A stretch of DNA of 27,444 nt from Opitutia bacterium UBA977 (GTDB lineage: Bacteria > Verrucomicrobiota > Verrucomicrobiia > Opitutales > Coraliomargaritaceae), in assembly GCA_002292345.1 (NCBI GenBank), contig DBBT01000009.1, positions 9,583-37,026 on the forward strand, in the 5' to 3' direction. The translations under genes and the position numbers were made by a program. Below are positions 19,411 to 27,444 of the stretch, one piece after another (position 1 is the stretch's first letter; each line of letters begins with the position of its first letter). Below the pieces are notes generated by a model. It was not told where the DNA came from, did no database searches, and saw only the letters and a program-made list of their open reading frames with translations.

Positions 19411-22400
19411 TCAGGCAGACGACTTTTGGTTGCGCCTCAAAAACTTCTGGATCTCTTTCAGCCTCTTCAGCGGATCTTTGGCCGTGAGTCTCGGGAAGCG
19501 TGCCCCAGTCTTGAGGAATTCGCCGTTTTTGCCAGGTTGTGCGAGGCGGCAAATTAGGCGCTCACTCTCGCTTTCGACGCGGCGTACACCAGCGCCTTCG
19601 GCAAACACGCGCACACGGCTTACTTCGATCAGTGCTTGGCTGGCGCGGGGTAATGGACCAAAGCGGTCGGCCATTTCTTCGGCGATCTCCTCAATGATCG
19701 CGCCGGTATTGGCTAGTGCGAGGCGGCGGTAGAGGTCGATTCTCAGGCGTGGTTCGGCAATGTAGTCGGCGGGCAAGGCGGCTTCGATCAGTTGATCCGA
19801 ATGATCAGTATATTCTGCGTCTTTGATCGCGGCGAAGGCGAAGCTGCCCGTAGTACGGCGTGAGCGCGAACCACCCTCACCGGTAGCGATGAAGTCGAGC
19901 TTCACTTCAGCGCGGATACGATCGGCGCCGGGCTCTCCCTTGAGGCGAGCGACGCTTTGTTTGAGCAATTGGCAATAGAGCTCGAAGCCGACACCTGCGA
20001 TGTGGCCACTTTGTTGCGAGCCGAGCAGATTGCCTGCACCGCGAAGTTCAAGGTCGCGCATCGCAATGCGAAAGCCTGCGCCGAGCTGATTGTGCTGCTT
20101 GAGGGCGTTCAGTCGTTTTTGCGCGGTATCGACGAGTGCGGCGTGGCGATGTAGTAGCATGTAGGCGTAGGCTTGCCGATTGAAGCGACCCACGCGGCCA
20201 CGAATCTGGTAGAGCTGTGCCAGTCCAAAGCGGTCGGCGCCTTCGATGATTAGCGTATTACAATTGGGGATGTCGATGCCCGACTCGATGATCGTGGTGC
20301 AGACCAATACATCGAAGACACCAGCGACGAACTGGGTCATGATTTTTTCCAGCTGGCCTTCATCCATTTGCCCGTGGCCGACGGCGACGCGCAACTTCGG
20401 GTGCATTTCGCGTACTTGGTGCGCCACGCCTTCGATGGTCGAGACGCGGTTATGCAGGTAAAAGACTTGGCCGCCGCGATCTGTCTCGGCTTGGATCGCA
20501 CTTTTGATGAGATCGGCGGAGTAACTTTTAACGATGGTCTCGATCGGGCGTCGATTGATGGGCGGAGTCTCTATCACACTCATTGCCCGCGCTCCTGCGA
20601 GCGCCATGTACAGTGTGCGCGGGATCGGCGTGGCGCTGAGTGTGAGGATGTCGACGTTGGCGCGCAGTTGTTTGATGCTTTCCTTCTGCTTGACGCCGAA
20701 GCGCTGCTCCTCATCGACGACCAGTAGCCCAAGGTCTTGGAAGTGGACATCCTTGCTCAGCAGTCGGTGCGTGCCGATCACGATGTCGATTCGGCCTTCA
20801 GCAAGATTCGCGATAATTTCTTTGTTCTCCTTAGCGCTACGAAAGCGACTGACCATATCAATAATGATTGGGTATTCGGCCATGCGCTCGCGAAAGGTGT
20901 TAAGGTGTTGTTGGCAGAGCACAGTGGTTGGAACCAGCAGGGCGACTTGTTTGCCGGCTAGTACGGCTTTGAGCGCAGCACGGATTGCGACTTCGGTTTT
21001 GCCAAAGCCCACGTCGCCGCAAATCAGACGGTCCATCGGCAATGCTGCCTCCATGTCCGTTTTAGTGGCTTCGATGGCAGTGAGTTGATCGGGTGTTTCG
21101 GTAAACGGGAAGGCTCCTTCGAACGACCCTTGCCAAGGGTGATCAGGGGGGAAGGTATAGCCGCCGTGCTGGCTACGTTCGGCGTGTAGGGTGAGTAGCT
21201 CGGCGGCATAGTCGAGCGTGGCGATTTCGGCGGCGGCGCGAGTCTTGTCCCATACGGCTCCGCCGATCTTGCCGAGCTTAGGGCTCGATTTGGTCAGGCC
21301 GACGTAGCGCGTCAGCAGGTGCGACTCGTGCAGTGGCACATGCACCGTCATTTGATCGGCAAACTCGACGGTGATCACTTCTTTGCTGCCGCCTTGAATC
21401 TCTAACTTACTGAGTCCACGAAATCGGCACACTCCATGTTGTAGGTGAACCAGTGGATCGCCGTCGGCGAGCTCTGTGAAATCGAGTAATTGATCGACTT
21501 GTGAAATAGTCGGCCGTGCGCGTTCCTGTGTGCGGCTGATTTTGCGCCGCCGACGTCCGAAGTATTCGGTGTCGGTAATTAGAACAATGCCCGAGGAGTC
21601 CTTCGTCTGCTTCAGTGGCAGCCATGTTGGCGACCCTTGACAGATGAATCCGCCAGAGATGGTGCCGTGCAGATACTTGGGCTTGAGCTTCGCGGTGAGT
21701 GGATTCTCGGCCAGTAGCTCTGCGATGCGCGCGCCCTCACTCTCGCTGGCAGTGACGAAATAGAGTGTCCGCTGCTCTTTTTTCGACCAGTCGGCGATAC
21801 TGCTTTCAAACTTGGTGCGCGCACTTTGCTCGGACTCGAAGCGATCGAATCCGACCTGCACCGCGTCTGTGTGATGGCGGTAATTGGCTGTTGGTTCGGT
21901 GGCGAGTTCGACGCGCTGAGCTTGGTCAAACAGTGCGGGATCTGTATCCACTGAGCAAATACCTAGGCGCAGGTCGTTGGCTCGCGCGCGGCGTGCAAAG
22001 ACTTGCTCGAAGCTACGGGTCTTGCTGCTGCTAGCCGTTAACTTTTCAAAGCGATAAGGATGCTCGCGGACAAGTTGCGAGGGTTCTTCAAGAATCCATG
22101 TAATCGGCTGATCGGTTAAATAATCGATCAACTGCCCATCTGCGGCGTTGGTTTCTTTAGCACTTTCGGCGGCCGAGATCGTAATGTTGCCAACCTTTTC
22201 TAGTGTGCGTTGAGAGCTGGGGTCGAAGCTGCGAATGCTCTCAATCTCGTCGCCAAAAAAGTCGAGTCGGTAAGGTTGATTGGCATCGTAGGGATAGACA
22301 TCAATCAGGCCGCCGCGAGTAGCGATCTGGCCGGGATGTTCGCAGAGCGCTTCAGAGTCGTAGTCGAGCTCACTGGTAAGTGTGGCGACCAGTTGTTTGA

Positions 22401-22824
22401 AGGAATGCGCTTCGCCAGTGCGTAGCTTGAGTTGGCGACGTTCAAATTGAGTGCGCTCTGGACAGTTGCCAAGGATCGCTTCAGGCGTGGCGACGATTAG
22501 GCGGGCGTTGTTACTGGAGCGCAGCAAGGTGCTGAGAACGGATAGACGCTCGCAGATGCGGTCTGCGCGTCGAGTGGCGTCGATGTCCGGTGGCGGCACT
22601 TCTGGAAAGTGTAACACCTCCAGGATGACCTTCGGTGCGAGCCACTGAGCATAGGTTTCAGCTTCGGTTGCTAGTTCTTGTGCACGGCGTGGGTCGGTGA
22701 CGAGCAGCACGCAGGTGCGCTTGGCCTGTTGCTTGGCGAGGGTGGTGACCAGTGCCGCTCGTGCCTCGGCGCTGACTCCGTGAAATAGAGTGGCCGCGCA
22801 GCTGTTTGTGAGGAGGTCGGGCAT
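19411..22824 (-). CDS. mfd: Mfd, transcription-repair coupling factor
   Basis: A 1137-residue DNA translocase that removes RNA polymerase stalled at lesions and recruits UvrA. The N-terminal UvrB-like module (about 10-310) includes [14 protein letters not shown] (167-180) and [14 protein letters not shown] (188-201). The RNA-polymerase-interacting CarD-like domain is at about 455-515 ([14 protein letters not shown]). The RecG-like motor has Walker [10 protein letters not shown] (603-611), Walker [10 protein letters not shown] (702-710), SATPIPRTL and the arginine-finger motif QIRGRVGR (873-880). The C-terminal TRCF domain covers about 985-1095. Length is normal. The ATG overlaps the rnc stop by one base (TAATG), so translation is coupled to rnc. 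Confidence 0.97.
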   Translation of the reverse strand: MPDLLTNSCAATLFHGVSAEARAALVTTLAKQQAKRTCVLLVTDPRRAQELATEAETYAQWLAPKVILEVLHFPEVPPPDIDATRRADRICERLSVLSTLLRSSNNARLIVATPEAILGNCPERTQFERRQLKLRTGEAHSFKQLVATLTSELDYDSEALCEHPGQIATRGGLIDVYPYDANQPYRLDFFGDEIESIRSFDPSSQRTLEKVGNITISAAESAKETNAADGQLIDYLTDQPITWILEEPSQLVREHPYRFEKLTASSSKTRSFEQVFARRARANDLRLGICSVDTDPALFDQAQRVELATEPTANYRHHTDAVQVGFDRFESEQSARTKFESSIADWSKKEQRTLYFVTASESEGARIAELLAENPLTAKLKPKYLHGTISGGFICQGSPTWLPLKQTKDSSGIVLITDTEYFGRRRRKISRTQERARPTISQVDQLLDFTELADGDPLVHLQHGVCRFRGLSKLEIQGGSKEVITVEFADQMTVHVPLHESHLLTRYVGLTKSSPKLGKIGGAVWDKTRAAAEIATLDYAAELLTLHAERSQHGGYTFPPDHPWQGSFEGAFPFTETPDQLTAIEATKTDMEAALPMDRLICGDVGFGKTEVAIRAALKAVLAGKQVALLVPTTVLCQQHLNTFRERMAEYPIIIDMVSRFRSAKENKEIIANLAEGRIDIVIGTHRLLSKDVHFQDLGLLVVDEEQRFGVKQKESIKQLRANVDILTLSATPIPRTLYMALAGARAMSVIETPPINRRPIETIVKSYSADLIKSAIQAETDRGGQVFYLHNRVSTIEGVAHQVREMHPKLRVAVGHGQMDEGQLEKIMTQFVAGVFDVLVCTTIIESGIDIPNCNTLIIEGADRFGLAQLYQIRGRVGRFNRQAYAYMLLHRHAALVDTAQKRLNALKQHNQLGAGFRIAMRDLELRGAGNLLGSQQSGHIAGVGFELYCQLLKQSVARLKGEPGADRIRAEVKLDFIATGEGGSRSRRTTGSFAFAAIKDAEYTDHSDQLIEAALPADYIAEPRLRIDLYRRLALANTGAIIEEIAEEMADRFGPLPRASQALIEVSRVRVFAEGAGVRRVESESERLICRLAQPGKNGEFLKTGARFPRLTAKDPLKRLKEIQKFLRRNQKSSA

Positions 22825-23504
22825 TAACCGTTGAGTTTTTGAAGCGCGTGCTCGGCGGCGGCGGATTCGGCGGACTTTTTGGAGCGACCGCAGCCGCGTC
22901 CGAGTTCTTTGCCGTCGAGTTGGACGACGGCACTGTAAGTGCGCGCATGTTCAGGGCCTTCCTCCGGCAGTGCTCTGTAGTCTGGTACTGCACCGTTATA
23001 ATGCAGTTGCGTCCATTCTTGCAGGCGGCCTTTCGGATTGCCTAAACCGCCGTTGCTTTGAGTTTTCTGTATGGCGTCGCCGAGGGTTTGTAGGATGAAG
23101 GTGCGAGCGGCTTCGATGCCGCCGTCCAGATGAATCGCACCAATCAGTGCTTCAAATGCATCTTCCAGCATGCCAGCGCTGGGATCGGGGTGGTGCTGGC
23201 GTTGTGCCTCACTAACTTGCAAGAGTGGGCCGATTCCGAGCGTCCGTGCGTGGGCGGTGAGTGCCTTGCCATTAACGAGGCTGGCACGGCTGTGATCGAG
23301 TGCACCTTCGTCGAATTCCGGATTGTTCCGGTAGAGCGTTTCTGCGACGACTAGGTCGAGTACGGCATCGCCGAGAAATTCAAGGCGCTGATTATCGCCC
23401 TGTTCGAGATCACAGCTTGGGTGTGTGAGAGCGAGTTCCAGCAAAGTAATATCAGTGAAGTGGTAGCCGAGCTGTTTTTCGAAGAGGTTTAATGGATGCG
23501 TCAT
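22824..23504 (-). CDS. rnc: Ribonuclease III
   Basis: A 226-residue double-strand-specific endonuclease that processes rRNA precursors and some mRNAs. The signature [12 protein letters not shown] (38-49) carries catalytic acidic residues, and [17 protein letters not shown] (113-129) supplies the second set (Asp115, Glu118). The dsRNA-binding domain covers about 156-225 (NPKGRLQEW, and [20 protein letters not shown] near the end). Length is typical. It heads a minus-strand run with mfd, with a one-base overlap, and is divergent from phoH across an 89-base gap that must contain both promoters. Confidence 0.96.
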   Translation of the reverse strand: MTHPLNLFEKQLGYHFTDITLLELALTHPSCDLEQGDNQRLEFLGDAVLDLVVAETLYRNNPEFDEGALDHSRASLVNGKALTAHARTLGIGPLLQVSEAQRQHHPDPSAGMLEDAFEALIGAIHLDGGIEAARTFILQTLGDAIQKTQSNGGLGNPKGRLQEWTQLHYNGAVPDYRALPEEGPEHARTYSAVVQLDGKELGRGCGRSKKSAESAAAEHALQKLNG

Positions 23505-23536
23505 GGGTAGTTTATTCAGGAATTATGGCTTTCCGC

Positions 23537-23566
23537 TTGCACGAAATGTTATTTTAGAATTACTCT
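23537..23566 (+). promoter_or_regulatory. Weak candidate promoter of phoH
   Basis: TTGCAC (23537-23542) and TACTCT (23561-23566) are 18 bases apart, 28 bases before the phoH ATG. A second -10-like TAGAAT (23555-23560) is too close to the -35. Confidence 0.3.
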
Positions 23567-23593
23567 ATGCTCGTCTGAAGCAACGGCGACACA

Positions 23594-25183
23594 ATGCCGA
23601 AAATAGAGTCAGCAGCTATTAATAAACTACCTTTGCCTAAACAAAAAACTAAAAAAAACGGGGCCAAAATATTTGTCCTCGACACCAACGTTCTTCTCCA
23701 TGACCCCCAGTGTCTACATAAGTTTGAGGATAACACAGTTGCCATCCCAGTCGAGGTTCTTGAAGAACTCGACCGCAAGAAGTCCGCTCCGGGGGAGTTA
23801 GGGTTTTCTGCCAGGAAGATCCATCGAGATCTGCGAGCGCTGTTTGACGAGGAGCTCGCCATCCCGCCTGAAATGAAAGGGCAGGGGAATTCTGCGCTCA
23901 GTTGCGATTTGCCAAATGGTGGTCGCTTGATTGTGGTGATCAACGACTATTTTGTATCTGGCGATAATCAGAGCGAGGGCATGAGTCGCCTTCGTGCAAC
24001 GCTGGTTGATATGGAGAAAATGGACAGCCGTATTTTGGCGTCTTGCTTTTTTCTCAAGGAAGTGTGCACGCAGTGCCGTGTGATCTTAGTGACCAAAGAC
24101 GCCAATATGGCGCTTAAGGGCATTGCGCTAGGTCTTGAAGTGCAGGACTTCATGAACGATAAGGTCAAAACGGTCAATATCGGCGGCGGCATCAAGACAG
24201 TTGTCATCGAGGACGCTGAGTATGAACGCTTCATTGAAGAACATGGAGTCGATCTGACGCCAGAGCTAACCAGCCATCTGTATATCAACGAATATATTTA
24301 TCTGAGTAACGGTGAGTTTCGCGAACCCGCACGCTATCGTGGTGACGGGCAAATCGACGGGTTAATCCTAAGCAGTGGCGTGGGGATTAAGATCCCGAAA
24401 GGTATCCGCATCAATCCGCTCAACGAGGAGCAGCGCATGTTGATGGATGCTTTACTCGACGAAGACATTAAGCTGGTCACTTGTATGGGCAAGGCTGGTA
24501 CGGGTAAAACCTTGGTTTCGATTGCAATGGCACTGTATCAGGCGATCGGCGATGATAACTTATATGAGCGCGTCTTTATTACCCGACCGTTGGTGCATAT
24601 CGGTAAAGACACCGGTGCGCTGCCTGGCACCTTGGAAGAGAAAATGGCGCCATATATTGCGCCATTTTACGATAATCTTGAAGTACTCTTCAGTAATCGA
24701 AAAGTGATTAAACGTCCGCCAGCAGATCCAACTCAAGCCAAGTTAGAGCGTATTACTTCGAACCGTAAGCGTAAGAAAGCGATGACGAAAATGGCGAAGC
24801 AACCCGCGCATGCCGAACAGCAAGAGGATGATTCCAAGCAACCGCGCAAGCCGTATCAATTCCTGTTCGACTATGGTATGGTCGAAGTGGAGGCGATGAC
24901 GTACATTCGTGGACGTTCCCTCGCTGATACCATTTTCATCATTGATGAGGCGCAGAATCTCACGCCACACGAAGCAAAGACCGTGGTGAGTCGCATGGCT
25001 GAAGGGTCGAAAGTGATCTTACTCGGTGATCCGTATCAGGTGGATAACATGTTTCTCGATGCCATGTCGAACGGACTGGTGCACACTGCGCAGCGCCTAA
25101 AGGGCACGGAAATTACCGCCCACTTGGAGTTGACCACAGGCGTGCGCTCAGAGCTCGCCGACCTGGCTGCCGATTTGTTGTAG
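23594..25183 (+). CDS. PhoH-family ATPase with N-terminal PIN nuclease domain
   Basis: A 529-residue two-domain protein. The PIN domain (about 24-185) opens with [12 protein letters not shown] (27-38) and keeps acidic residues expected of a Mg-dependent RNase: Asp30, Glu58 in VLEELDRKK, Asp144 and Asp169 in VTKDANMA. The PhoH ATPase (about 270-529) has Walker A GKAGTGKT (299-306), [18 protein letters not shown] (328-345), Walker [12 protein letters not shown] (448-458) and [11 protein letters not shown] (474-484). This arrangement (PhoH2/YlaK-like) is thought to couple RNA unwinding with cleavage. A Lys-, Arg- and Gln-rich insert (about 371-418) interrupts the ATPase, and is probably a flexible loop. 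It is transcribed divergently from rnc. Confidence 0.92.
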   Translation: MPKIESAAINKLPLPKQKTKKNGAKIFVLDTNVLLHDPQCLHKFEDNTVAIPVEVLEELDRKKSAPGELGFSARKIHRDLRALFDEELAIPPEMKGQGNSALSCDLPNGGRLIVVINDYFVSGDNQSEGMSRLRATLVDMEKMDSRILASCFFLKEVCTQCRVILVTKDANMALKGIALGLEVQDFMNDKVKTVNIGGGIKTVVIEDAEYERFIEEHGVDLTPELTSHLYINEYIYLSNGEFREPARYRGDGQIDGLILSSGVGIKIPKGIRINPLNEEQRMLMDALLDEDIKLVTCMGKAGTGKTLVSIAMALYQAIGDDNLYERVFITRPLVHIGKDTGALPGTLEEKMAPYIAPFYDNLEVLFSNRKVIKRPPADPTQAKLERITSNRKRKKAMTKMAKQPAHAEQQEDDSKQPRKPYQFLFDYGMVEVEAMTYIRGRSLADTIFIIDEAQNLTPHEAKTVVSRMAEGSKVILLGDPYQVDNMFLDAMSNGLVHTAQRLKGTEITAHLELTTGVRSELADLAADLL

Positions 25184-25224
25184 CGACCCAGCGTTGAAAG
25201 GCGGGGTGATCAGTGTGACTCGCG

Positions 25225-25659
25225 CTAGAGCCATTGCCAATCGGAGAACATTGCCGCTTGGCCGATGTGCTCGCCGTTTGAGTCACGAAGCGACCAAATA
25301 CGAGCTGAATCGATATAGAAACGTCGGCCGCTGGCACTGATTCGAATGCCACGATAGCTTGTGGAATAACCTTTGGTAGTGACCTCATTGAGTAGCTGTT
25401 GCCGTTCCTCGCGGTGCATCGGTTCTGCGGAGAATCGAGAGGGCAGAGCGGTCAGTGTGGCCCAATCCATTTCGAAAAGGGTTAGGGCAGTTTGATTACC
25501 GTAGTTGAATATGGGGTCGTCTTGCGTGCCGTGAGAGAGTACGGCAAATGGCGCGGCCATCAGCTGTTTTGCCTCATTGTTGCCACGCTCGATGAGTACT
25601 TCTCCGAAGCACCGTTGATAATTGTCGAGCAGGTGCGCGGTGTGTGCGGTCCGATCCAT
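25225..25659 (-). CDS. MEKHLA (PAS-like) domain protein
   Basis: A 144-residue soluble protein that consists almost entirely of a MEKHLA domain, a PAS-like fold. Key stretches are FAVLSHGTQDDPIFNYGNQT (38-57), TLFEMDWATLTALPSRFSAE (60-79), then REERQQLL and YRGIRISASGRRFYIDSARIW split across the C-terminal half (GIRISASGRRFYI), and a final GQAAMFSDW. The family has an unknown ligand and function. It converges on phoH with 41 bases between the stops, and lies upstream of the ABC-F gene's end with a 102-base gap. No Shine-Dalgarno sequence is seen. Confidence 0.82.
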   Translation of the reverse strand: MDRTAHTAHLLDNYQRCFGEVLIERGNNEAKQLMAAPFAVLSHGTQDDPIFNYGNQTALTLFEMDWATLTALPSRFSAEPMHREERQQLLNEVTTKGYSTSYRGIRISASGRRFYIDSARIWSLRDSNGEHIGQAAMFSDWQWL

Positions 25660-25761
25660 ATCGTTGTGACTCTAAAGGTTGCTTAAGGACCATCGATCGT
25701 CAACGATGCCCTTATTGAATTTTTAATACGGTTGCTGTGTTAATCCGCAAAGCGGCGCGAT

Positions 25762-27390
25762 CTATTGGTCTAATTTCTCGGCGGCCTCTTGTTCGATACG
25801 TTCGATGTATTCGGAGACGTTACAAGTGAGCATACGTGTGCTGCCGGGGGAGACCTCGAGCACCTTATTGACCACGCCGTCGAGGAAGGAACGGTCATGA
25901 CTGACGAGGATGACGGTGCCTTCGAAGAGGTTGATCGCTTCCTGCAGCACTTCCTTTGATTTGATATCAAGGTGATTGGTCGGTTCATCTAAAATCATGC
26001 AATTCGCCGGGTGCATGAGCATCTTGGCCAGAGCGACGCGATTCTTTTCACCACCGGAGAGAACAGAGGTTTTCTTGAGTGCTTCATCGCCACTGAAGAG
26101 CAGTGCTCCCAGTGCACCGCGTGGATTTGCGTCATCGTTGCCGATGGCCGCCGTTTCGACTTCTTCGAGCACGGTGTTGGCTGGGTTGAGTTCTTCGGCT
26201 TGCGACTGCGCGAAGTAGCCGAGCACGGTGTTGATGCCTTTTTCGACGGTGCCGCCTTGAAATACTTCGATGCCAGCCATGATGCGAGCGAGGGTGGACT
26301 TACCTGCGCCGTTGACCCCAACAACGGCGATGCGGTCGCCCTTGTCGATGCGCAGGTCGAGACCGTCAAAAATAACATTATCGCCGTAGGCTTTTTCCAG
26401 ACCGGTGATAGTGATCACCTTGGAGCTGGCAGGGGGTGACTTCGGGAAGCGGAAGAACATCTTCTTTTCATCACGCGGGATGGTGATGAGCTCCATCTTG
26501 TTAAGCGATTTGATCCGGCTCTGTACCATGCTCGCCTTTTTGACGTTCGAGCGGAAACGGGTGATCCACTCTTTGATCTCCTTGATTTCTTTCTGCTGGT
26601 TGGCGTAGGATTTACGCAGGATTTCAAGGCGCTTGTCAGTCTCGGTAACGTAGTAGCTGTAGTTGCCCTTGAAGCTGTTGAGATCGCCCATCTTGAGTTC
26701 GAGAGTACGGTCGGTGACTTCGTCGAGAAAGGCACGGTCGTGAGAAATCACGATGAGTGCACCTTGGTAGTGCTTAAGGTATTGCTCGACCCAGTGCTGG
26801 GAGATGATGTCCAAGTGATTGGTCGGTTCATCGAGAATGATGAGGCTAGGGTTTTGCAACAACAGCTTCGCCAGCGCGATACGCATCTGCCAGCCTCCAG
26901 AGAACTCGCCGGTGTCGCGATCAAAGTCGCTTGCTTTGAAGCCCATGCCCATAAGGATCCGCTCGACGCGCGACTTCATCTTGTGTGGCTCGTGGTCTTC
27001 GAGTTGCTGCTCCCATTCGCCCATCTGGTCGATGAGGTCGTAGTAGGCATCCTCGGATGTGTCCATCTCCGCCATCTGTTCTTCAGCCTGATCAATTTTC
27101 TTCTTGAGTTCGAGCACATCGCCAAAGGCACTTTCAGCTTCCTTAAATAGAGTGTTTCCAGAGACGGAGATACCGTCCTGCGGGAGGTAGCCGATACTAA
27201 CATAGTCAGGCTTATCGACGGAGCCGGACTCGGGCTCAAGTTCACCCATAAACATGCGTAGCAGTGTGGTCTTACCAGAACCGTTTGAGCCGACTAGAGC
27301 AATGCGATCACGAGCGCCGATGACCGTGTTAATCTTGTTGAAAAGAGTCTTCTTGCCGAAGTGGTGAGAGATTTGATTGATCGTGATCAT
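25762..27390 (-). CDS. ABC-F family ATPase (ribosome-associated translation factor type)
   Basis: A 542-residue soluble protein with two ABC ATPase domains and no membrane segment. Domain 1 has Walker A GSNGSGKTT (34-42), signature FSGGW (163-167) and LIILDEPTNHLD (183-194). Domain 2 has Walker A GVNGAGKST (358-366), signature LSGGEKNR (444-451) and MILDEPTNHLD (465-475). The linker of about 240-310 is basic and helical, as expected of the tRNA-interacting P-site motif of ABC-F factors. There is no long C-terminal coiled coil, which fits the shorter YbiT/EttA-like members better than Uup. The role is likely relief of particular ribosome stalls; the exact subfamily is not settled. Its upstream region is cut by the window edge. 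Confidence 0.92.
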   Translation of the reverse strand: MITINQISHHFGKKTLFNKINTVIGARDRIALVGSNGSGKTTLLRMFMGELEPESGSVDKPDYVSIGYLPQDGISVSGNTLFKEAESAFGDVLELKKKIDQAEEQMAEMDTSEDAYYDLIDQMGEWEQQLEDHEPHKMKSRVERILMGMGFKASDFDRDTGEFSGGWQMRIALAKLLLQNPSLIILDEPTNHLDIISQHWVEQYLKHYQGALIVISHDRAFLDEVTDRTLELKMGDLNSFKGNYSYYVTETDKRLEILRKSYANQQKEIKEIKEWITRFRSNVKKASMVQSRIKSLNKMELITIPRDEKKMFFRFPKSPPASSKVITITGLEKAYGDNVIFDGLDLRIDKGDRIAVVGVNGAGKSTLARIMAGIEVFQGGTVEKGINTVLGYFAQSQAEELNPANTVLEEVETAAIGNDDANPRGALGALLFSGDEALKKTSVLSGGEKNRVALAKMLMHPANCMILDEPTNHLDIKSKEVLQEAINLFEGTVILVSHDRSFLDGVVNKVLEVSPGSTRMLTCNVSEYIERIEQEAAEKLDQ

Positions 27391-27444
27391 TTTTGAAAAG
27401 TGTCAAAGTGGAAAAGTGGGATGATGCGCGAGGAGCGCGAAGAT

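Noticed and set aside
20534..21088. 184-residue plus-strand frame inside mfd
   Set aside because: Composition is typical of an antisense shadow and the mfd motifs on the other strand are decisive.
27394..27410. TTGACA on the minus strand just upstream of the ABC-F gene
   Set aside because: It lies only about 11 bases before the start codon, leaving no room for a -10 box and leader.

Overview
The window is a chromosomal segment of a free-living Gram-negative-type bacterium. The gene families and their combination suggest Verrucomicrobiota, class Opitutae (Coraliomargarita/Puniceicoccales-like). The clues are a complete dcw order with a fused MurC-MurB, an FtsZ that departs from the canonical tubulin signature, a DUF2288 protein and a MEKHLA-domain protein. 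The lineage is inferred from protein character only; no rRNA gene is present. No phage, insertion sequence or CRISPR array is seen.

Layout. Bases 1-9177 (+) hold the distal half of a division and cell-wall cluster: the tail of an unidentified acidic protein, ftsW, murG, a murC-murB fusion, ddl, ftsQ, ftsA, ftsZ. Most neighbours overlap by 1-8 bases, so translation is probably coupled. Bases 9236-11052 (+) hold a Sco-type copper chaperone and a membrane-anchored protein with a duplicated His/Met motif, probably a copper-handling pair. A gene-poor stretch (11053-11611) precedes a DUF805 membrane protein and a terminator. Bases 12062-13820 (-) carry dciA, thyA and folA (helicase loading, dTMP and tetrahydrofolate synthesis). 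Bases 14276-15658 (-) carry a DUF2288 gene and dinB. Between these two minus-strand groups lies a 455-base gap with two tandem, structurally conserved elements, each ending in an intrinsic terminator on the + strand. They look like a pair of undescribed small RNAs and are the most interesting feature here.

rpsA (15921-17579, +) follows a leader that folds into a three-way junction plus a second hairpin and has no Shine-Dalgarno sequence. After it come a bidirectional terminator, a small minus-strand ORF, tRNA-Cys(GCA) and a second bidirectional terminator. Bases 18332-23504 (-) are rnc, mfd and a SurA/PpiC-type periplasmic isomerase. phoH (PIN plus PhoH ATPase, +) is divergent from rnc. The window closes with a MEKHLA/PAS-like gene and an ABC-F ATPase, both on the minus strand.

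Functional picture. FtsW, MurG, MurC-MurB and Ddl make and polymerise lipid II, while FtsQ, FtsA and FtsZ build the divisome that directs it. The rest is replication, repair and translation housekeeping. Most start codons in the window lack a recognisable Shine-Dalgarno sequence; the clear exceptions (murC, ddl) lie inside overlapping operon genes.
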